44,549 nt of DNA from Candidatus Woesearchaeota archaeon (lineage in GTDB: Archaea > Nanobdellota > Nanobdellia > Woesearchaeales > GW2011-AR4): positions 1-44,549 of the forward strand of contig JAGVXV010000015.1 in assembly GCA_018303625.1 (NCBI GenBank). Direction: 5' to 3'. The position numbers and the translations under genes are program-made. This document shows positions 21,581 to 30,407 of the stretch, one piece after another; positions within the stretch are counted from its first letter, which is position 1, and each line of letters starts with the position of its first letter. The notes beneath the pieces are model-generated. The model did no database searches, had not been told where the DNA came from, and was given only the letters and a program-made list of their open reading frames with translations.

Positions 21581-22999
21581 TTGAAAATAAAAATCATTAA
21601 AAATCGAAAAGGTTTACTCGATGCAATGATACCGCTGCATACCACCCTGAATCACTACAAGAGAAGCGATATACGGGAAGAGATTATTTACAATTCAAGA
21701 AACAGGGAAGTCGTGGCCAGGTTCAATGATGATTTTGGCGGCAGGCCTGACACGCTGAATTATCCAAAAGATATTCTGGAGCTGGCAAAAAAAGGCGCAA
21801 CATCTTTCCATGCATCGGAGGAATTATGGCAAAACCCGCTGTCATTAAGCACAAATCTAAAAAAATCAGAGCTTGACAGCCTCAGGATTGGCTGGGACCT
21901 GGTTCTTGACATTGACTGCGGCTTTTTTGAATATTCAAAGATTGCAGCTGACCTGACAATAAAAGCGCTGAAATACCACAGCATAAAGTCAATCAGCTGC
22001 AAATTTTCCGGAAATAAAGGATTTCATATAGCAGTGCCTTTTGAGGCGTTTCCTAAAAAAATAGCGAATAAGGAAACAAGGGAGATGTTCCCTGATGCGC
22101 CGAGAAGGATTGCACTCTATATAAAGGAGCTGATAAAGAGGCAATTGGGTGAAAGGATAATGCAGTTCGAGGGAAATGATTTCTCAAAAATAATAAAAAA
22201 AACAAATAAAAGCGAGAATGAGATAAGGTATTTCGAGAAAAACGAGTTTGGCGACAAGATTGGCCTATTAAATGTCGAGCCGTTCCTGAACATAGACACT
22301 GTTTTAATCTCTCCAAGGCATTTGTACAGGATGCCCTACTCACTTCATGAAAAATCATCACTTGTTTCTCTTCCAATAAGCCCTGAAAATGTTTTAGACT
22401 TCAAAAAAGAGTATGCAGATCCCAAAAATGCCAAAATATCGAAATTCAGGTTTTTAGACAGGGAGAATGTTGCTGCAGGAGAAGCAAAACAGCTGATAAT
22501 GCAGGCTTTTGACTTCGCCTTAAGCAGGGAAGATGAAGTAAAGACAGAAAGAAAAAAAGAATACGAAATTCCGGAAACGGCGCTGAAAGAGGATTTTTTC
22601 CCGCCGTGCATCAAGCTGATTTTGAATGGCATGGAAGACGGAAAAAAAAGGGCTGTTTTCATCCTGCTGAATTTTCTTACATCTGCAGGCTGGCAATATG
22701 ATACAATAGAAAATCTCTTAGGGGAATGGAACAAAAAGAATAGGGAGCCTTTAAGGGAGGTATACATTGTGGGCCAGCTAAGGTACCACAAGCAGAACAA
22801 AAAGAAAATATTGCCGCCAAACTGCCCAAAGAGGGAAAGCAACGTGCCGATAGCAAGCCAGCAGAATTACTATACCGAGCTGGGAATATGCAGGCCTGAC
22901 AATTTATGCTCCAGGATAAAAAACCCGGTGAATTATGCTGCAAGAAAGGGCTTCTTCACAAAAAAGGAGGATGCCAAAGCAAAGGAAAATGAGATATAA
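21581..22999 (+). CDS. Single-chain archaeal primase, PriS fused to PriL C-terminal Fe-S domain
   Basis: The 472-residue protein has the PriS catalytic parts: DIDCG with Asp110/Asp112, SGNKGFHI (143-150), Asp239, and RHLYRMPYSLH. A domain with four cysteines follows (343, 415, 437 and 443; PPCIK, NCPKR, GICRP, NLC). This is the arrangement of the PriL C-terminal iron-sulfur domain. It makes RNA/DNA primers. A comparable fused primase is known from Nanoarchaeum. The start is TTG; ATG at 21626 would trim 15 residues. No separate priL is visible here. Confidence 0.86.
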   Translation: MKIKIIKNRKGLLDAMIPLHTTLNHYKRSDIREEIIYNSRNREVVARFNDDFGGRPDTLNYPKDILELAKKGATSFHASEELWQNPLSLSTNLKKSELDSLRIGWDLVLDIDCGFFEYSKIAADLTIKALKYHSIKSISCKFSGNKGFHIAVPFEAFPKKIANKETREMFPDAPRRIALYIKELIKRQLGERIMQFEGNDFSKIIKKTNKSENEIRYFEKNEFGDKIGLLNVEPFLNIDTVLISPRHLYRMPYSLHEKSSLVSLPISPENVLDFKKEYADPKNAKISKFRFLDRENVAAGEAKQLIMQAFDFALSREDEVKTERKKEYEIPETALKEDFFPPCIKLILNGMEDGKKRAVFILLNFLTSAGWQYDTIENLLGEWNKKNREPLREVYIVGQLRYHKQNKKKILPPNCPKRESNVPIASQQNYYTELGICRPDNLCSRIKNPVNYAARKGFFTKKEDAKAKENEI

Positions 23000-23148
23000 A
23001 GGATGTCAATGGCCTTATCGGGGCAAAAGCAGAGAAAAACAAAGAAATTGTTTTTTATTACCTGCCAGACAGCTTTATCCTAGGCTCTATTATATCTCTA
23101 ATTTCCTTAATATTAGCATTATTTTTCTTTTACAGGTTCAAAAGCTAA
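22993..23148 (+). pseudogene. C-terminal remnant of a YfhO-like membrane protein
   Basis: A 51-codon open stretch begins right after an in-frame TGA and has no start codon. It encodes GLIGAKAEKNKEIVFYYLP, then DSFILGSIISLISLI, then a hydrophobic helix and a basic RFKS end. This matches the usual last beta strand plus C-terminal TM helix of YfhO-like glycosylation membrane proteins (x-Y-x-P-x-S-F-x-x-G). The rest of the gene is missing, presumably deleted between the primase and the ribosomal cluster. Confidence 0.55.
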
Positions 23149-23158
23149 AATACAGTAA

Positions 23159-23334
23159 GCTTTATAAATACCCCTTTATTCTTAGCAGTAATAGTGTTTA
23201 AATTAATTTTAAACATAAAAACAGCCTGAAAAGGAGTTCTTTTCAGTACGAAGTTTTAATTTCTACAAAAGAACTTCATATAAAAGGCTTTTTGTCAAAG
23301 TTTGTTGAGGTATTGATACTCATCTCGTTGCAAA
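23159..23334 (+). promoter_or_regulatory. Promoter and structured 145-nt leader of the ribosomal gene cluster
   Basis: GCTTTATAAATA (about 23159-23170) predicts transcription from about 23190, leaving a leader of about 145 nt. It contains three hairpins: GTTTAAA/TTTAAAC (23196-23214), CTGAAAAG/CTTTTCAG (23226-23246, 5-nt loop) and GAAGTT/AACTTC (23250-23277). AGCC/GGCT (23223-23226 and 23286-23289) may close the last two. The ATG has no ribosome-binding site nearby; GAGGT is 24 nt away. Confidence 0.6.
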
Positions 23335-24306
23335 ATGTCAACCGTAAGAAGACCAAGAAAGGGAAGTTTGCAGTATTCGCCCAGGAAAAGGTCCAAAAGG
23401 CAATACGGCAGAATTAGGGCCTGGGCTGGAATACAGGAACCTAAGCTGCTTGGCTTTGCCGGCTACAAGGTCGGAATGGCCCACGCGATAATTGCCGATA
23501 ACAAAAAAACATCAATGACAAAGGGCCAGGATATTTTCTGCCCATTGACAATCGTTGAATGCCCTCCCATAAAAACTGCTTCTATACGCTTTTACAAAAA
23601 TACCGAATATGGCTTAAAGCTCGTTTCCGAGGTTTTTGCCGGAAATCTTGACAAGGAGCTCGGGAGAAAGATAACATTGCCTAAGAAGATAAAGAATAAA
23701 ATTGATGACATCAGCGAATTTGATGATATAACTTTGCTTGTTTACACGCAGCCGAAATTAACGCGCATAGGAAAGAAGAAGCCGGAATTGTTTGAAATTG
23801 CTGTTGGTGGAAGCAAAGAGCAGAAGCTGAATTACGCAAAAGAAAAGCTCGGAAATGAAATCAGCGTCAGTGAAGTCTTTGCTGAAGGGCAGCTGCTTGA
23901 TGTGCATGCTGTCACGAAAGGAAAAGGGTTTCAGGGGCCTGTGAAAAGATTTGGGATAGGGCTGAAAGCCCACAAGTCTGAAAAGGGCAGAAGGGCTCCG
24001 GGCAGCCTTGGGGCATGGATGGGGCAGCAGCATTTTATGTGGAAAGTTGCCCATGCAGGCAGGATGGGCTACAACCTGAGAACTGAGCATAACAAATGGC
24101 TGCTCAAGATAGGCGCCAAAGCTGAGGACATAAACACGAATGGCGGCTTTTTGAGCTACGGTGATGTAAAAAGCCATTATGTGCTGATTAAAGGCTCTGT
24201 TCCAGGGCCAAAAAAAAGGCTTATCAGGTTTAATTTTCCGATAAGGCCCGACAGGAGAATCCCGAATGAGGCGCCAACCATACAGTACTTAAGCGTGAGA
24301 GACTAA
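23335..24306 (+). CDS. rpl3: Ribosomal protein uL3
   Basis: The 323-residue protein has the archaeal/eukaryal uL3 length. Its N-terminus RRPRKGSLQYSPRKR and the loop near residues 220-245 with GQQHFMWKVAHAGRMG reach towards the peptidyl-transferase centre. First gene of the long cluster and close to the likely control leader. No ribosome-binding site is obvious directly upstream, which makes it a candidate for regulated translation. Confidence 0.97.
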   Translation: MSTVRRPRKGSLQYSPRKRSKRQYGRIRAWAGIQEPKLLGFAGYKVGMAHAIIADNKKTSMTKGQDIFCPLTIVECPPIKTASIRFYKNTEYGLKLVSEVFAGNLDKELGRKITLPKKIKNKIDDISEFDDITLLVYTQPKLTRIGKKKPELFEIAVGGSKEQKLNYAKEKLGNEISVSEVFAEGQLLDVHAVTKGKGFQGPVKRFGIGLKAHKSEKGRRAPGSLGAWMGQQHFMWKVAHAGRMGYNLRTEHNKWLLKIGAKAEDINTNGGFLSYGDVKSHYVLIKGSVPGPKKRLIRFNFPIRPDRRIPNEAPTIQYLSVRD

Positions 24307-24307
24307 A

Positions 24308-25114
24308 ATGAAAGTTAATGTTGTGGATATTTCAAAAAACAAGGTTAAGGAGATGGAATTGCCCAGTCATTTTAATGAAATCCTTAGGCCGGACTTGATA
24401 AAAAGGTCTGTGTTAAGCATGCAGAGCAAAAAAAGGCAGCCTTATGGCGCAATGCCTGAAGCGGGAAAAAGGTCCTCTGCAAAATTATCCAGGAGAAGAA
24501 GGGACTTCAAGGGAAGCTATGGCTTCGGGATTTCAAGAGTGCCAAGGAAAATACTGTCCGGAAAAGGAAGCAGGTGGAACTGGGTTGGCGCTTTTGCCCC
24601 GGGCACAGTCGGAGGAAGAAGGGCGCATCCCCCTAAAGCAGACAAAAAGTTTGAAAAAAAAATAAACAAAAAAGAGGGCAAAAAAGCGATGAGAAGCGCG
24701 ATTGCAGCAACAATGAATAAAGAGGCAGTAAAACAGAGGGGGCATCTGATTCCTGAGGACTACCCGTTTATTTTAGACGGAAAATTTGAGAGCCTGGACA
24801 AAACAAAGGCCGTAAAGGAAATTTTGGGCAAGCTTGGCTTTGAAGCCGAGTTAAAAAGAGTTGAAGTAAAGAAGATAAGGGCTGGAAAGGGCAAATTAAG
24901 GGGAAGGAAGTATAAGACAAAAAAAGGGCCTTTGATAATAGTTTCAAGTGAAAGCAGCATAATAAAATCTGCGAAAAACATTCCAGGCGTGGACGTAATA
25001 GAAGTCAAAAAATTGAATATAGAGGCGCTGGCTCCAGGAACAGTTCCTGGAAGAGCCTCTCTATGGACAAAAGAAGCCATTGAAAAACTAGGCAAAGAAA
25101 ACCTTTTCATGTAA
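24308..25114 (+). CDS. rpl4: Ribosomal protein uL4
   Basis: The 268-residue archaeal/eukaryal uL4 has SMQSKKRQPYG near residue 40 and the exit-tunnel extension with GTVGGRRAHPPK near residue 98. Its start follows the uL3 stop by one base. In bacteria the equivalent protein represses its own operon; whether that applies to the leader here is unknown. Confidence 0.96.
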   Translation: MKVNVVDISKNKVKEMELPSHFNEILRPDLIKRSVLSMQSKKRQPYGAMPEAGKRSSAKLSRRRRDFKGSYGFGISRVPRKILSGKGSRWNWVGAFAPGTVGGRRAHPPKADKKFEKKINKKEGKKAMRSAIAATMNKEAVKQRGHLIPEDYPFILDGKFESLDKTKAVKEILGKLGFEAELKRVEVKKIRAGKGKLRGRKYKTKKGPLIIVSSESSIIKSAKNIPGVDVIEVKKLNIEALAPGTVPGRASLWTKEAIEKLGKENLFM

Positions 25115-25115
25115 A

Positions 25116-25376
25116 ATGGACCAATACGAAGTTATCAAGTACCCCTTGTCAACTGAAAAGTCGATAAGGCTGATGGAGTCTGACAACAAACTGGTTTTTG
25201 TTGTGAGCAAAAAGGCAAGCAAAGCGCAGATAAAGAAAGCTATAGAGGAGATGTTTAATGTGAGCGTAGACTATGTTAAGACATTTAACTCGGCAAAAGG
25301 CGAGAAAAAGGCGTATGTAAGATTTTCGGACAAAAATCCTGCCATTGATATTGCTACGCAATTGGGTTTGATATGA
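25116..25376 (+). CDS. rpl23: Ribosomal protein uL23
   Basis: At 86 residues it has the family start EVIKYPLSTEKSIRLME and the C-terminal KAYVRFS strand. It sits at the tunnel exit and is a docking site for SRP and the translocon. It begins one base after uL4. Confidence 0.95.
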   Translation: MDQYEVIKYPLSTEKSIRLMESDNKLVFVVSKKASKAQIKKAIEEMFNVSVDYVKTFNSAKGEKKAYVRFSDKNPAIDIATQLGLI

Positions 25377-25394
25377 CTTAAGAGGCTGATAAAA

Positions 25395-26111
25395 ATGGGC
25401 AAGAATCTTATACAACAGGCGAGAGGAAAGGGCAGCCCGAGATACAGGGCTCCCAGCTTCAGGTTTAAGGGGGAAGCCAAATTTGCAAGGCAGGACAAGG
25501 AGATCAAAGCAGGGAAAGTCATTGAACTTGTCCATTGCGCGGGCCACAGCAGCCCATTGGCCCAGATAGAATATGATAATGGCGAAGTTATCTATCTTCA
25601 GGCTCCGGAAGGGATAAGGGTAGGCGATATCATAAAAGCCGGCACTGACGCTGACGTGAATATCGGAAATGTACTGCCCCTGAGGAATATACCGGAAGGA
25701 ACCCAGATTTATAACATTGAGTCGAGCCCTGGCGACGGCGGGAAATTTGTGAGGTCATCCGGAACATTTGCAAAAATAGTCACCAAGATGGAAGATAAGA
25801 TAGTTGTGCTGCTGCCTTCAAGCAAAACAAGGGATTTTAAGCCTGACTGCAGGGCAATGATTGGAATGATAGCGGGCTCTGGAAGGAAGGAAAAGCCTTT
25901 CCTCAAGGCCGGAAGAAGGTATTACGCGATGAAGGCGAAAAATAAATTGTGGCCTCAGGTTTCAGGCACATCTATGAATGCTGTCGACCATCCTTTTGGA
26001 GGATCAAGCTCCACACATAAGGGAAGGCCGACACAATCATCAAGAAACGATCCACCTGGAAGAAAGGTAGGAAAAATCGCTCCAAAAAGGACAGGAAGAA
26101 CCAAGAGATGA
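25395..26111 (+). CDS. rpl2: Ribosomal protein uL2
   Basis: The 238-residue protein contains the SH3 and OB parts and the conserved C-terminal DHPFGGSSSTHKGRP loop that lies near the peptidyl-transferase centre. The tail PKRTGRTKR is strongly basic. GGCTGATAAAA before the ATG is a weak ribosome-binding region. The family usually reads HPHGGG or HPFGGG; here the last Gly is Ser. Confidence 0.96.
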   Translation: MGKNLIQQARGKGSPRYRAPSFRFKGEAKFARQDKEIKAGKVIELVHCAGHSSPLAQIEYDNGEVIYLQAPEGIRVGDIIKAGTDADVNIGNVLPLRNIPEGTQIYNIESSPGDGGKFVRSSGTFAKIVTKMEDKIVVLLPSSKTRDFKPDCRAMIGMIAGSGRKEKPFLKAGRRYYAMKAKNKLWPQVSGTSMNAVDHPFGGSSSTHKGRPTQSSRNDPPGRKVGKIAPKRTGRTKR

Positions 26112-26116
26112 TTTGA

Positions 26117-26500
26117 ATGGCAAAGAAAGAATTCAGCTTCAGGGGAAAAACAGTCGGGGAATTGAAGGGCATAAGCATAGGTGAATTTGCCAGCCTGCTG
26201 CCTGCAAGGCAGAGAAGAAGCCTGAAAAGGGGGCTTACCGAGCAGCAAAAGATTTTGCTGAAAAAAATAAGAAACAAGGAAAACGACATAAAAACGCATT
26301 GCAGGGATATGATAATCCTGCCTGAGATGATAGGCATTACAATCAAGGTGCATAAAGGGAAGGAATTTGTACAGGTACCGATTGTAGAGGACATGATCGG
26401 GCATTGCCTGGGGGAATTTGCCCCAACAAGAAGCAAAGTGCAGCACTCAGCTCCGGGAATCGGGGCGACAAAGTCGAGTGCAAGTTTATCGGTGAAGTAA
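26117..26500 (+). CDS. rps19: Ribosomal protein uS19
   Basis: At 127 residues it contains the archaeal uS19 core: [19 protein letters not shown], then [11 protein letters not shown] near the C-terminus. It is a head protein of the 30S subunit near A-site tRNA. The next gene starts at the base after its stop. Confidence 0.96.
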   Translation: MAKKEFSFRGKTVGELKGISIGEFASLLPARQRRSLKRGLTEQQKILLKKIRNKENDIKTHCRDMIILPEMIGITIKVHKGKEFVQVPIVEDMIGHCLGEFAPTRSKVQHSAPGIGATKSSASLSVK

Positions 26501-26965
26501 ATGGATGCTGAAAACTATAATCCAGAGCGTATGGCAAAGACAACAGGAAAGTCTCTGCCGGTATCATTCAAGCAGTCGGTTGAGATCTGCAACTTCATCA
26601 GGAACAAGAATGTAAATGACGCAAAAAATATTTTGGCCGGGGTCATAAATAAAAAAAGGGCAATACCTTTCACAAGGTTTAACCGCGATTTAGGCCATAA
26701 AAAGAAGATAGGCCCTGGAAGGTACCCTATTAAAGCCTCGAAAGAGATAGTCAGGCTGCTTGAGTCAGTAGAGGCGAATGCCCAATTCAAGGGGCTTAAT
26801 ACAGCAAATTTAGTGATTAGCGGCATTTCGGCAAACAAAGCTTCAAAAGCGTGGCATTTCGGCAGAAAACGAAGGAGAAAGGCAAAAAGGACAAACATAG
26901 AAATCATAGTCGAGGAAAAGTCAAAAGTAAAAGAATCAAAAACGCCGGCGAAAGAGGAAAAATGA
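26501..26965 (+). CDS. rpl22: Ribosomal protein uL22
   Basis: The 154-residue protein shows GKSLPVSFKQSVEICNFIR at the start, the long beta hairpin with NRDLGHKKKIGPGRYP and a Lys/Glu-rich tail. It lines the exit tunnel. The last four bases, ATGA, are shared with the uS3 start. Confidence 0.95.
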   Translation: MDAENYNPERMAKTTGKSLPVSFKQSVEICNFIRNKNVNDAKNILAGVINKKRAIPFTRFNRDLGHKKKIGPGRYPIKASKEIVRLLESVEANAQFKGLNTANLVISGISANKASKAWHFGRKRRRKAKRTNIEIIVEEKSKVKESKTPAKEEK

Positions 26966-27684
26966 TAGAAAGGAAATTTGTTGCGCAGAGAATAAAGGAA
27001 TTTGAGATACAGGAATATATTGCGGAAAACCTGAAAAAAGTCGGGCATAGCCATACAAAGATGCAGAAGACTCCATTGGGCGAGAAGATTGTTATCTATG
27101 CCTCCAGGCCGGGCCTTATTGTAGGGAGGAAGGGGCAGAATATAAAGCAGCTTACAAAAACACTGAAGAAGACATTTTCCCTTGAAAATCCGCAGATAGA
27201 GATAAGCGAGATTGAAAGTATAAACTTAGACGCTAACATAGTAGCAGAGACAATAGTTGATTTGCTCGAAAGGTTCGGCTCTGAAAAATTCAAGGCAATC
27301 GGCCATAAGATCATGGGCGAGGTCATGAATGCAGGCGCTTTAGGGATAGAGATAGCAATCAGCGGAAAGATACCAAGCAGCCGTGCAAAGTCCTGGCGCT
27401 TTTATTCAGGCTATCTGAAAAAATGCGGCGATATAGCCATAACCGGCGTTGACAGGGCCAATGCCCAGGCCAAGCTTAAGTCCGGGGTTATAGGCATCAA
27501 AGTAAGCATAATGCCTCCAACTACCAAGCTTCCGGATCATATAGAGATTATGGACAGGAAAGAAGTGAAAGTTCAGGAGATAGTGGAAAAAGAAAAAGGC
27601 GCGGAAAAAGCCCCAAGGAAAGAAAAGAAGGAAGGCAAGGACAAAGAAAAGAAAGAAGCGGAAGAAGAGCCGGTGAAAGAATGA
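26962..27684 (+). CDS. rps3: Ribosomal protein uS3
   Basis: At 240 residues it carries a type-II KH domain with GLIVGRKGQNIKQL near residue 50, followed by the C-terminal domain. The last 35 residues are an acidic/basic Lys-Glu tail. I start at the ATG overlapping uL22 by four bases, not the in-frame ATG at 26851, because the family begins MIERKFVAQ-like. uL29 overlaps its stop by ATGA. Confidence 0.95.
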   Translation: MIERKFVAQRIKEFEIQEYIAENLKKVGHSHTKMQKTPLGEKIVIYASRPGLIVGRKGQNIKQLTKTLKKTFSLENPQIEISEIESINLDANIVAETIVDLLERFGSEKFKAIGHKIMGEVMNAGALGIEIAISGKIPSSRAKSWRFYSGYLKKCGDIAITGVDRANAQAKLKSGVIGIKVSIMPPTTKLPDHIEIMDRKEVKVQEIVEKEKGAEKAPRKEKKEGKDKEKKEAEEEPVKE

Positions 27685-27932
27685 AAATAAAGGAAATCAG
27701 AGGCCTGGATGATGTGATGCTGAGCGAGAAGCTGTCCGAGCTGAGAAAAGAGCTGATTAAGATCAATGCGCAGATTGCAATAGGCACTGCCCAGAAAAAC
27801 ACGGGGCAGGTGAAAAAAATAAAGAAGACGATTGCCCGGATAATGGGCATAAAAAAAGGCACTCCAAATGATAATGATCATAAAAAGTCGGAGGCAGCAA
27901 GACCTCTGGAGGTAAAGAAAAAGCATGAGTGA
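27681..27932 (+). CDS. rpl29: Ribosomal protein uL29
   Basis: The 83-residue two-helix protein has [21 protein letters not shown] written in the usual uL29 pattern and the second helix with RIMGIKK. It is slightly longer than typical (about 65-70 residues) owing to a Lys/His-rich tail. It overlaps both neighbours by a few bases (ATGA, then 8 bp with the aIF1 gene). Confidence 0.92.
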   Translation: MKIKEIRGLDDVMLSEKLSELRKELIKINAQIAIGTAQKNTGQVKKIKKTIARIMGIKKGTPNDNDHKKSEAARPLEVKKKHE

Positions 27933-28233
27933 GATTTGTGCTAAATGCGGCCTTGTAAAAGAGCTTTGCGTTTGTGAGACCATAGCCAAGGAAAGCCAGA
28001 AGATAAATGTGTTCGTGGAGAAAAAGGCTTTTGGGAAGGTCTATACAGTAATAGACGGCATAGACAAAAGGGAGATAGACCTTAAGGATCTTGCAAAGAG
28101 GCTGAAAAGCGAGCTTGCATGCGGCGGAACTGCAAAAGACGGGAAAATTGAGCTGCAGGGCGACCACAAAAACAAGGCAAAAGGCATTTTGATCAGGGCC
28201 GGGTTTTCCCCTGATGCAATAAACATAAGGTAA
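27925..28233 (+). CDS. Translation initiation factor aIF1 (SUI1)
   Basis: The 102-residue factor has the archaeal N-terminal zinc-like region [14 protein letters not shown] and the SUI1 core, including [17 protein letters not shown]. It helps select the start codon on the 30S subunit. Placement between uL29 and Rpp29 is the standard archaeal order. Confidence 0.95.
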   Translation: MSEICAKCGLVKELCVCETIAKESQKINVFVEKKAFGKVYTVIDGIDKREIDLKDLAKRLKSELACGGTAKDGKIELQGDHKNKAKGILIRAGFSPDAINIR

Positions 28234-28242
28234 GGGAAGAAA

Positions 28243-28473
28243 ATGGTGACAATAAGAAAAGAACTGATAGGCAGCGAAGTAAAATTGCCGTATAGAGCCA
28301 TTTCGGGAAAGATTCTCGATGAAACAAGAGATACATTTACGATAAAAGTGCCTGGCATGAGAAAGAAAGTTTTGAAGAGAGGCAACACTTTTGAATTTAT
28401 TTTGGATGAAAAAAGCGTAACGGCAGAGGGCCATGAATTGGCAGCAAGGCCTGAGGATAGAATCAAGCTTTAG
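28243..28473 (+). CDS. rnp1: RNase P protein component 1 (Rpp29/Pop4)
   Basis: The 76-residue Sm-like barrel has ELIGSEVKL, GKILDETRDTF and a RGNTFEF segment. It is an RNase P subunit acting in tRNA 5' maturation. At 76 residues it is shorter than most homologues (about 90-130), with the flexible N-terminus missing. It is co-transcribed in the cluster, as in most archaea. Confidence 0.93.
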   Translation: MVTIRKELIGSEVKLPYRAISGKILDETRDTFTIKVPGMRKKVLKRGNTFEFILDEKSVTAEGHELAARPEDRIKL

Positions 28474-28478
28474 GTGAT

Positions 28479-28898
28479 ATGATGAAAGGCAAAAATATTG
28501 GCATTGACGTGAAGGCTCCGGCGCAGAAATGCGATGATGAAAATTGCCCGTTTCACGGCAATTTGAGAGCAAGGGGAAGGATTTTCAAAGGCACTGTTGT
28601 GTCGGATAAAATGCACAAGACAGTCGTGGTAGAATGGACCGTGAGGCATTACCTGAGGAAATATGAGCGTTATGAAAAAAGAAGGACAAAGCTGAAAGTG
28701 CATAATCCCCCATGCATGAATGCGAAAGAAGGGGACATTGTGAGGATAATTGAATGCAGGCCTTTAAGCAAGACCAAAACCTTTGTCGTTATAGAAAATT
28801 TAGGGAAGGAAAGGGGGTTTGCCGAGAGGTCAGAAGCCCTGCAGGAGGCAAAATTCCAGCATAAAGAAGTAAAAGAAGAGGCTAAGGTAGAGGTTTAA
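28479..28898 (+). CDS. rps17: Ribosomal protein uS17
   Basis: The 139-residue protein has the archaeal N-terminal NCPFHGNLRARG and the OB core with KTVVVEWTVRHYLRKYERYEK. A C-terminal Lys/Glu extension of about 30 residues is longer than usual. AGGTGAT directly precedes two successive ATG codons (28479 and 28482); the second gives more normal spacing. Confidence 0.95.
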   Translation: MMKGKNIGIDVKAPAQKCDDENCPFHGNLRARGRIFKGTVVSDKMHKTVVVEWTVRHYLRKYERYEKRRTKLKVHNPPCMNAKEGDIVRIIECRPLSKTKTFVVIENLGKERGFAERSEALQEAKFQHKEVKEEAKVEV

Positions 28899-28899
28899 A

Positions 28900-29301
28900 A
28901 TGCAGGCTATAAAGGCTAAAATAACAAAGGGGCTATTGGCAGGAAGCGAGATTGAAACCTGCGATAACTCAGGAGCCAAGACAATCAGGTTATTCACTGT
29001 CATGGGGCTTAAAACCGTCAAGGGAAGGATGGCATCTGCCGGTGTTGGCGACCTTATTATGGCTTCTGTAAGAAGAGGGCGCCCTGATATGAGAAAACAG
29101 GTAGTTTATGCTGTTATTGTAAGGCAGAAGAAGGAGTACCGCAGGCCTGACGGCATGAGAATAAAATTTGAGGATAACGCAGCTGTGGTTTTGAAAGATG
29201 ACAAGGGAAACCCCAAGGGCACTATATTCAAGGGGGCTATCGCAAAAGAAGCCTGTGACAGGTGGCCGGGCATCGCAAAAATCGCAAGCATAGTTGTTTG
29301 A
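28900..29301 (+). CDS. rpl14: Ribosomal protein uL14
   Basis: At 133 residues it matches uL14 throughout: ETCDNSGAKTIRLFTV, GDLIMASVRRGRP and GTIFKGAIAKEAC. It is a 50S interface protein. It starts two bases after uS17. Confidence 0.97.
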   Translation: MQAIKAKITKGLLAGSEIETCDNSGAKTIRLFTVMGLKTVKGRMASAGVGDLIMASVRRGRPDMRKQVVYAVIVRQKKEYRRPDGMRIKFEDNAAVVLKDDKGNPKGTIFKGAIAKEACDRWPGIAKIASIVV

Positions 29302-29309
29302 TTTTTAAA

Positions 29310-29705
29310 ATGAAGGCAAAATTTTCAGCTTCGTGGAAAAGCAGCAAACAGCCCAGAAGGCAGAGGCTATACAGGTACAATGCCCCATTGCACATCAAGC
29401 GCAAGTTCATCAGCGCACATCTCACAAAAGATCTGAGATTGAAGCACAAAAAAAGAAGCTTAGGGTTGAAGAAAGGAGATAAAGTAAAAATTATGAGGGG
29501 CCAGTTTAAGAAGCACGAGGGCAAAATTGAAAGAATTGACACCAAGAGGGAGAGGCTGTACATAAACGGTGTTGAGATGGTTAAAAAAGACGGCACTAAG
29601 ACAAATTATCCGATCCGCCCGAGCAACGTCATTATCATTGAATTGAATCTTGACGACAAAATGAGGCAAAAGGCACTTGAGAAAGGGAGCGTTAGAAAGG
29701 GTTAA
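29310..29705 (+). CDS. rpl24: Ribosomal protein uL24
   Basis: The 131-residue protein has the archaeal start MKAKFSASWKSSKQPRRQR and a KOW motif GDKVKIMRGQFKKHEGKI near residue 58. An in-frame start at 29262 would overlap uL14 and add residues absent from the family, so I use 29310. Confidence 0.95.
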   Translation: MKAKFSASWKSSKQPRRQRLYRYNAPLHIKRKFISAHLTKDLRLKHKKRSLGLKKGDKVKIMRGQFKKHEGKIERIDTKRERLYINGVEMVKKDGTKTNYPIRPSNVIIIELNLDDKMRQKALEKGSVRKG

Positions 29706-29710
29706 AGAAA

Positions 29711-30406
29711 ATGGCAAAAAACAGTCTAAAAAGGTATAATGCGCCGAAAACATGGAAGATAAAGAGAAAGGGAGTAACTTTTGCCACTAGGCAGAATCCG
29801 GGACCGCATTCGAAGGGTATGGGCCTGCCGCTCAATATACTCTTGAGGGATATGCTGCATTATTCAAGCACAACAAGAGAGTCGAAGTACATATTAACTA
29901 AGAAGAATGTCATTGTTGACGGCAAAAAGAGAAACAGCCACAAATTCCCTGTTGGGCTTTTTGATGTGATAGATGTAGGGGATGTAAACAAAAGCTATAG
30001 GATCCTGCTTGACAAAAGGGGCAATCTTACATTTGCAGAGATAGGCAAAAGCGAGTCGAATATAAAGCCTTGCAAGATAATCAGAAAGACTGTTGTAGGT
30101 GGAAAAATCCAGGTGAATTTATACGACGGGAAGAACATACTTGTTGGCAAGGATGGCTATAAAACAGGCGACACTCTGTTTTTAGAGCTGCCGGCTCTCA
30201 ATGTCAGGAAGCATGTGCCTCTGCAGAAAAATGTCCTGATTTACCTTACAGGCGGAAAGCATATTGGAGAGGTTGGGAAAGTAAAGGACATCGTTGGCAA
30301 CAGGATTATGTATATAATGGAAAATGGGGATGTCGCTGAGACTTTAAAAAAATACGCTTTTGTTGTCGGTGAGGATAAGCCAGTTATCACCATCAAGAAA
30401 GATTAA
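29711..30406 (+). CDS. rps4e: Ribosomal protein eS4
   Basis: The 231-residue archaeal/eukaryal protein has the LKRYNAPKTW start, the S4-like domain with SKYILTKKNVIVDGKKR, and a KOW-like end with GGKHIGEVGKVKDI. It has no bacterial homologue in this position, supporting archaeal origin. Confidence 0.96.
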   Translation: MAKNSLKRYNAPKTWKIKRKGVTFATRQNPGPHSKGMGLPLNILLRDMLHYSSTTRESKYILTKKNVIVDGKKRNSHKFPVGLFDVIDVGDVNKSYRILLDKRGNLTFAEIGKSESNIKPCKIIRKTVVGGKIQVNLYDGKNILVGKDGYKTGDTLFLELPALNVRKHVPLQKNVLIYLTGGKHIGEVGKVKDIVGNRIMYIMENGDVAETLKKYAFVVGEDKPVITIKKD

Positions 30407-30407
30407 G

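Noticed and set aside
26851-26961. Extended N-terminus for uS3
   Set aside because: It overlaps uL22 almost entirely in another frame and is absent from the family; ATGA coupling gives the natural start.
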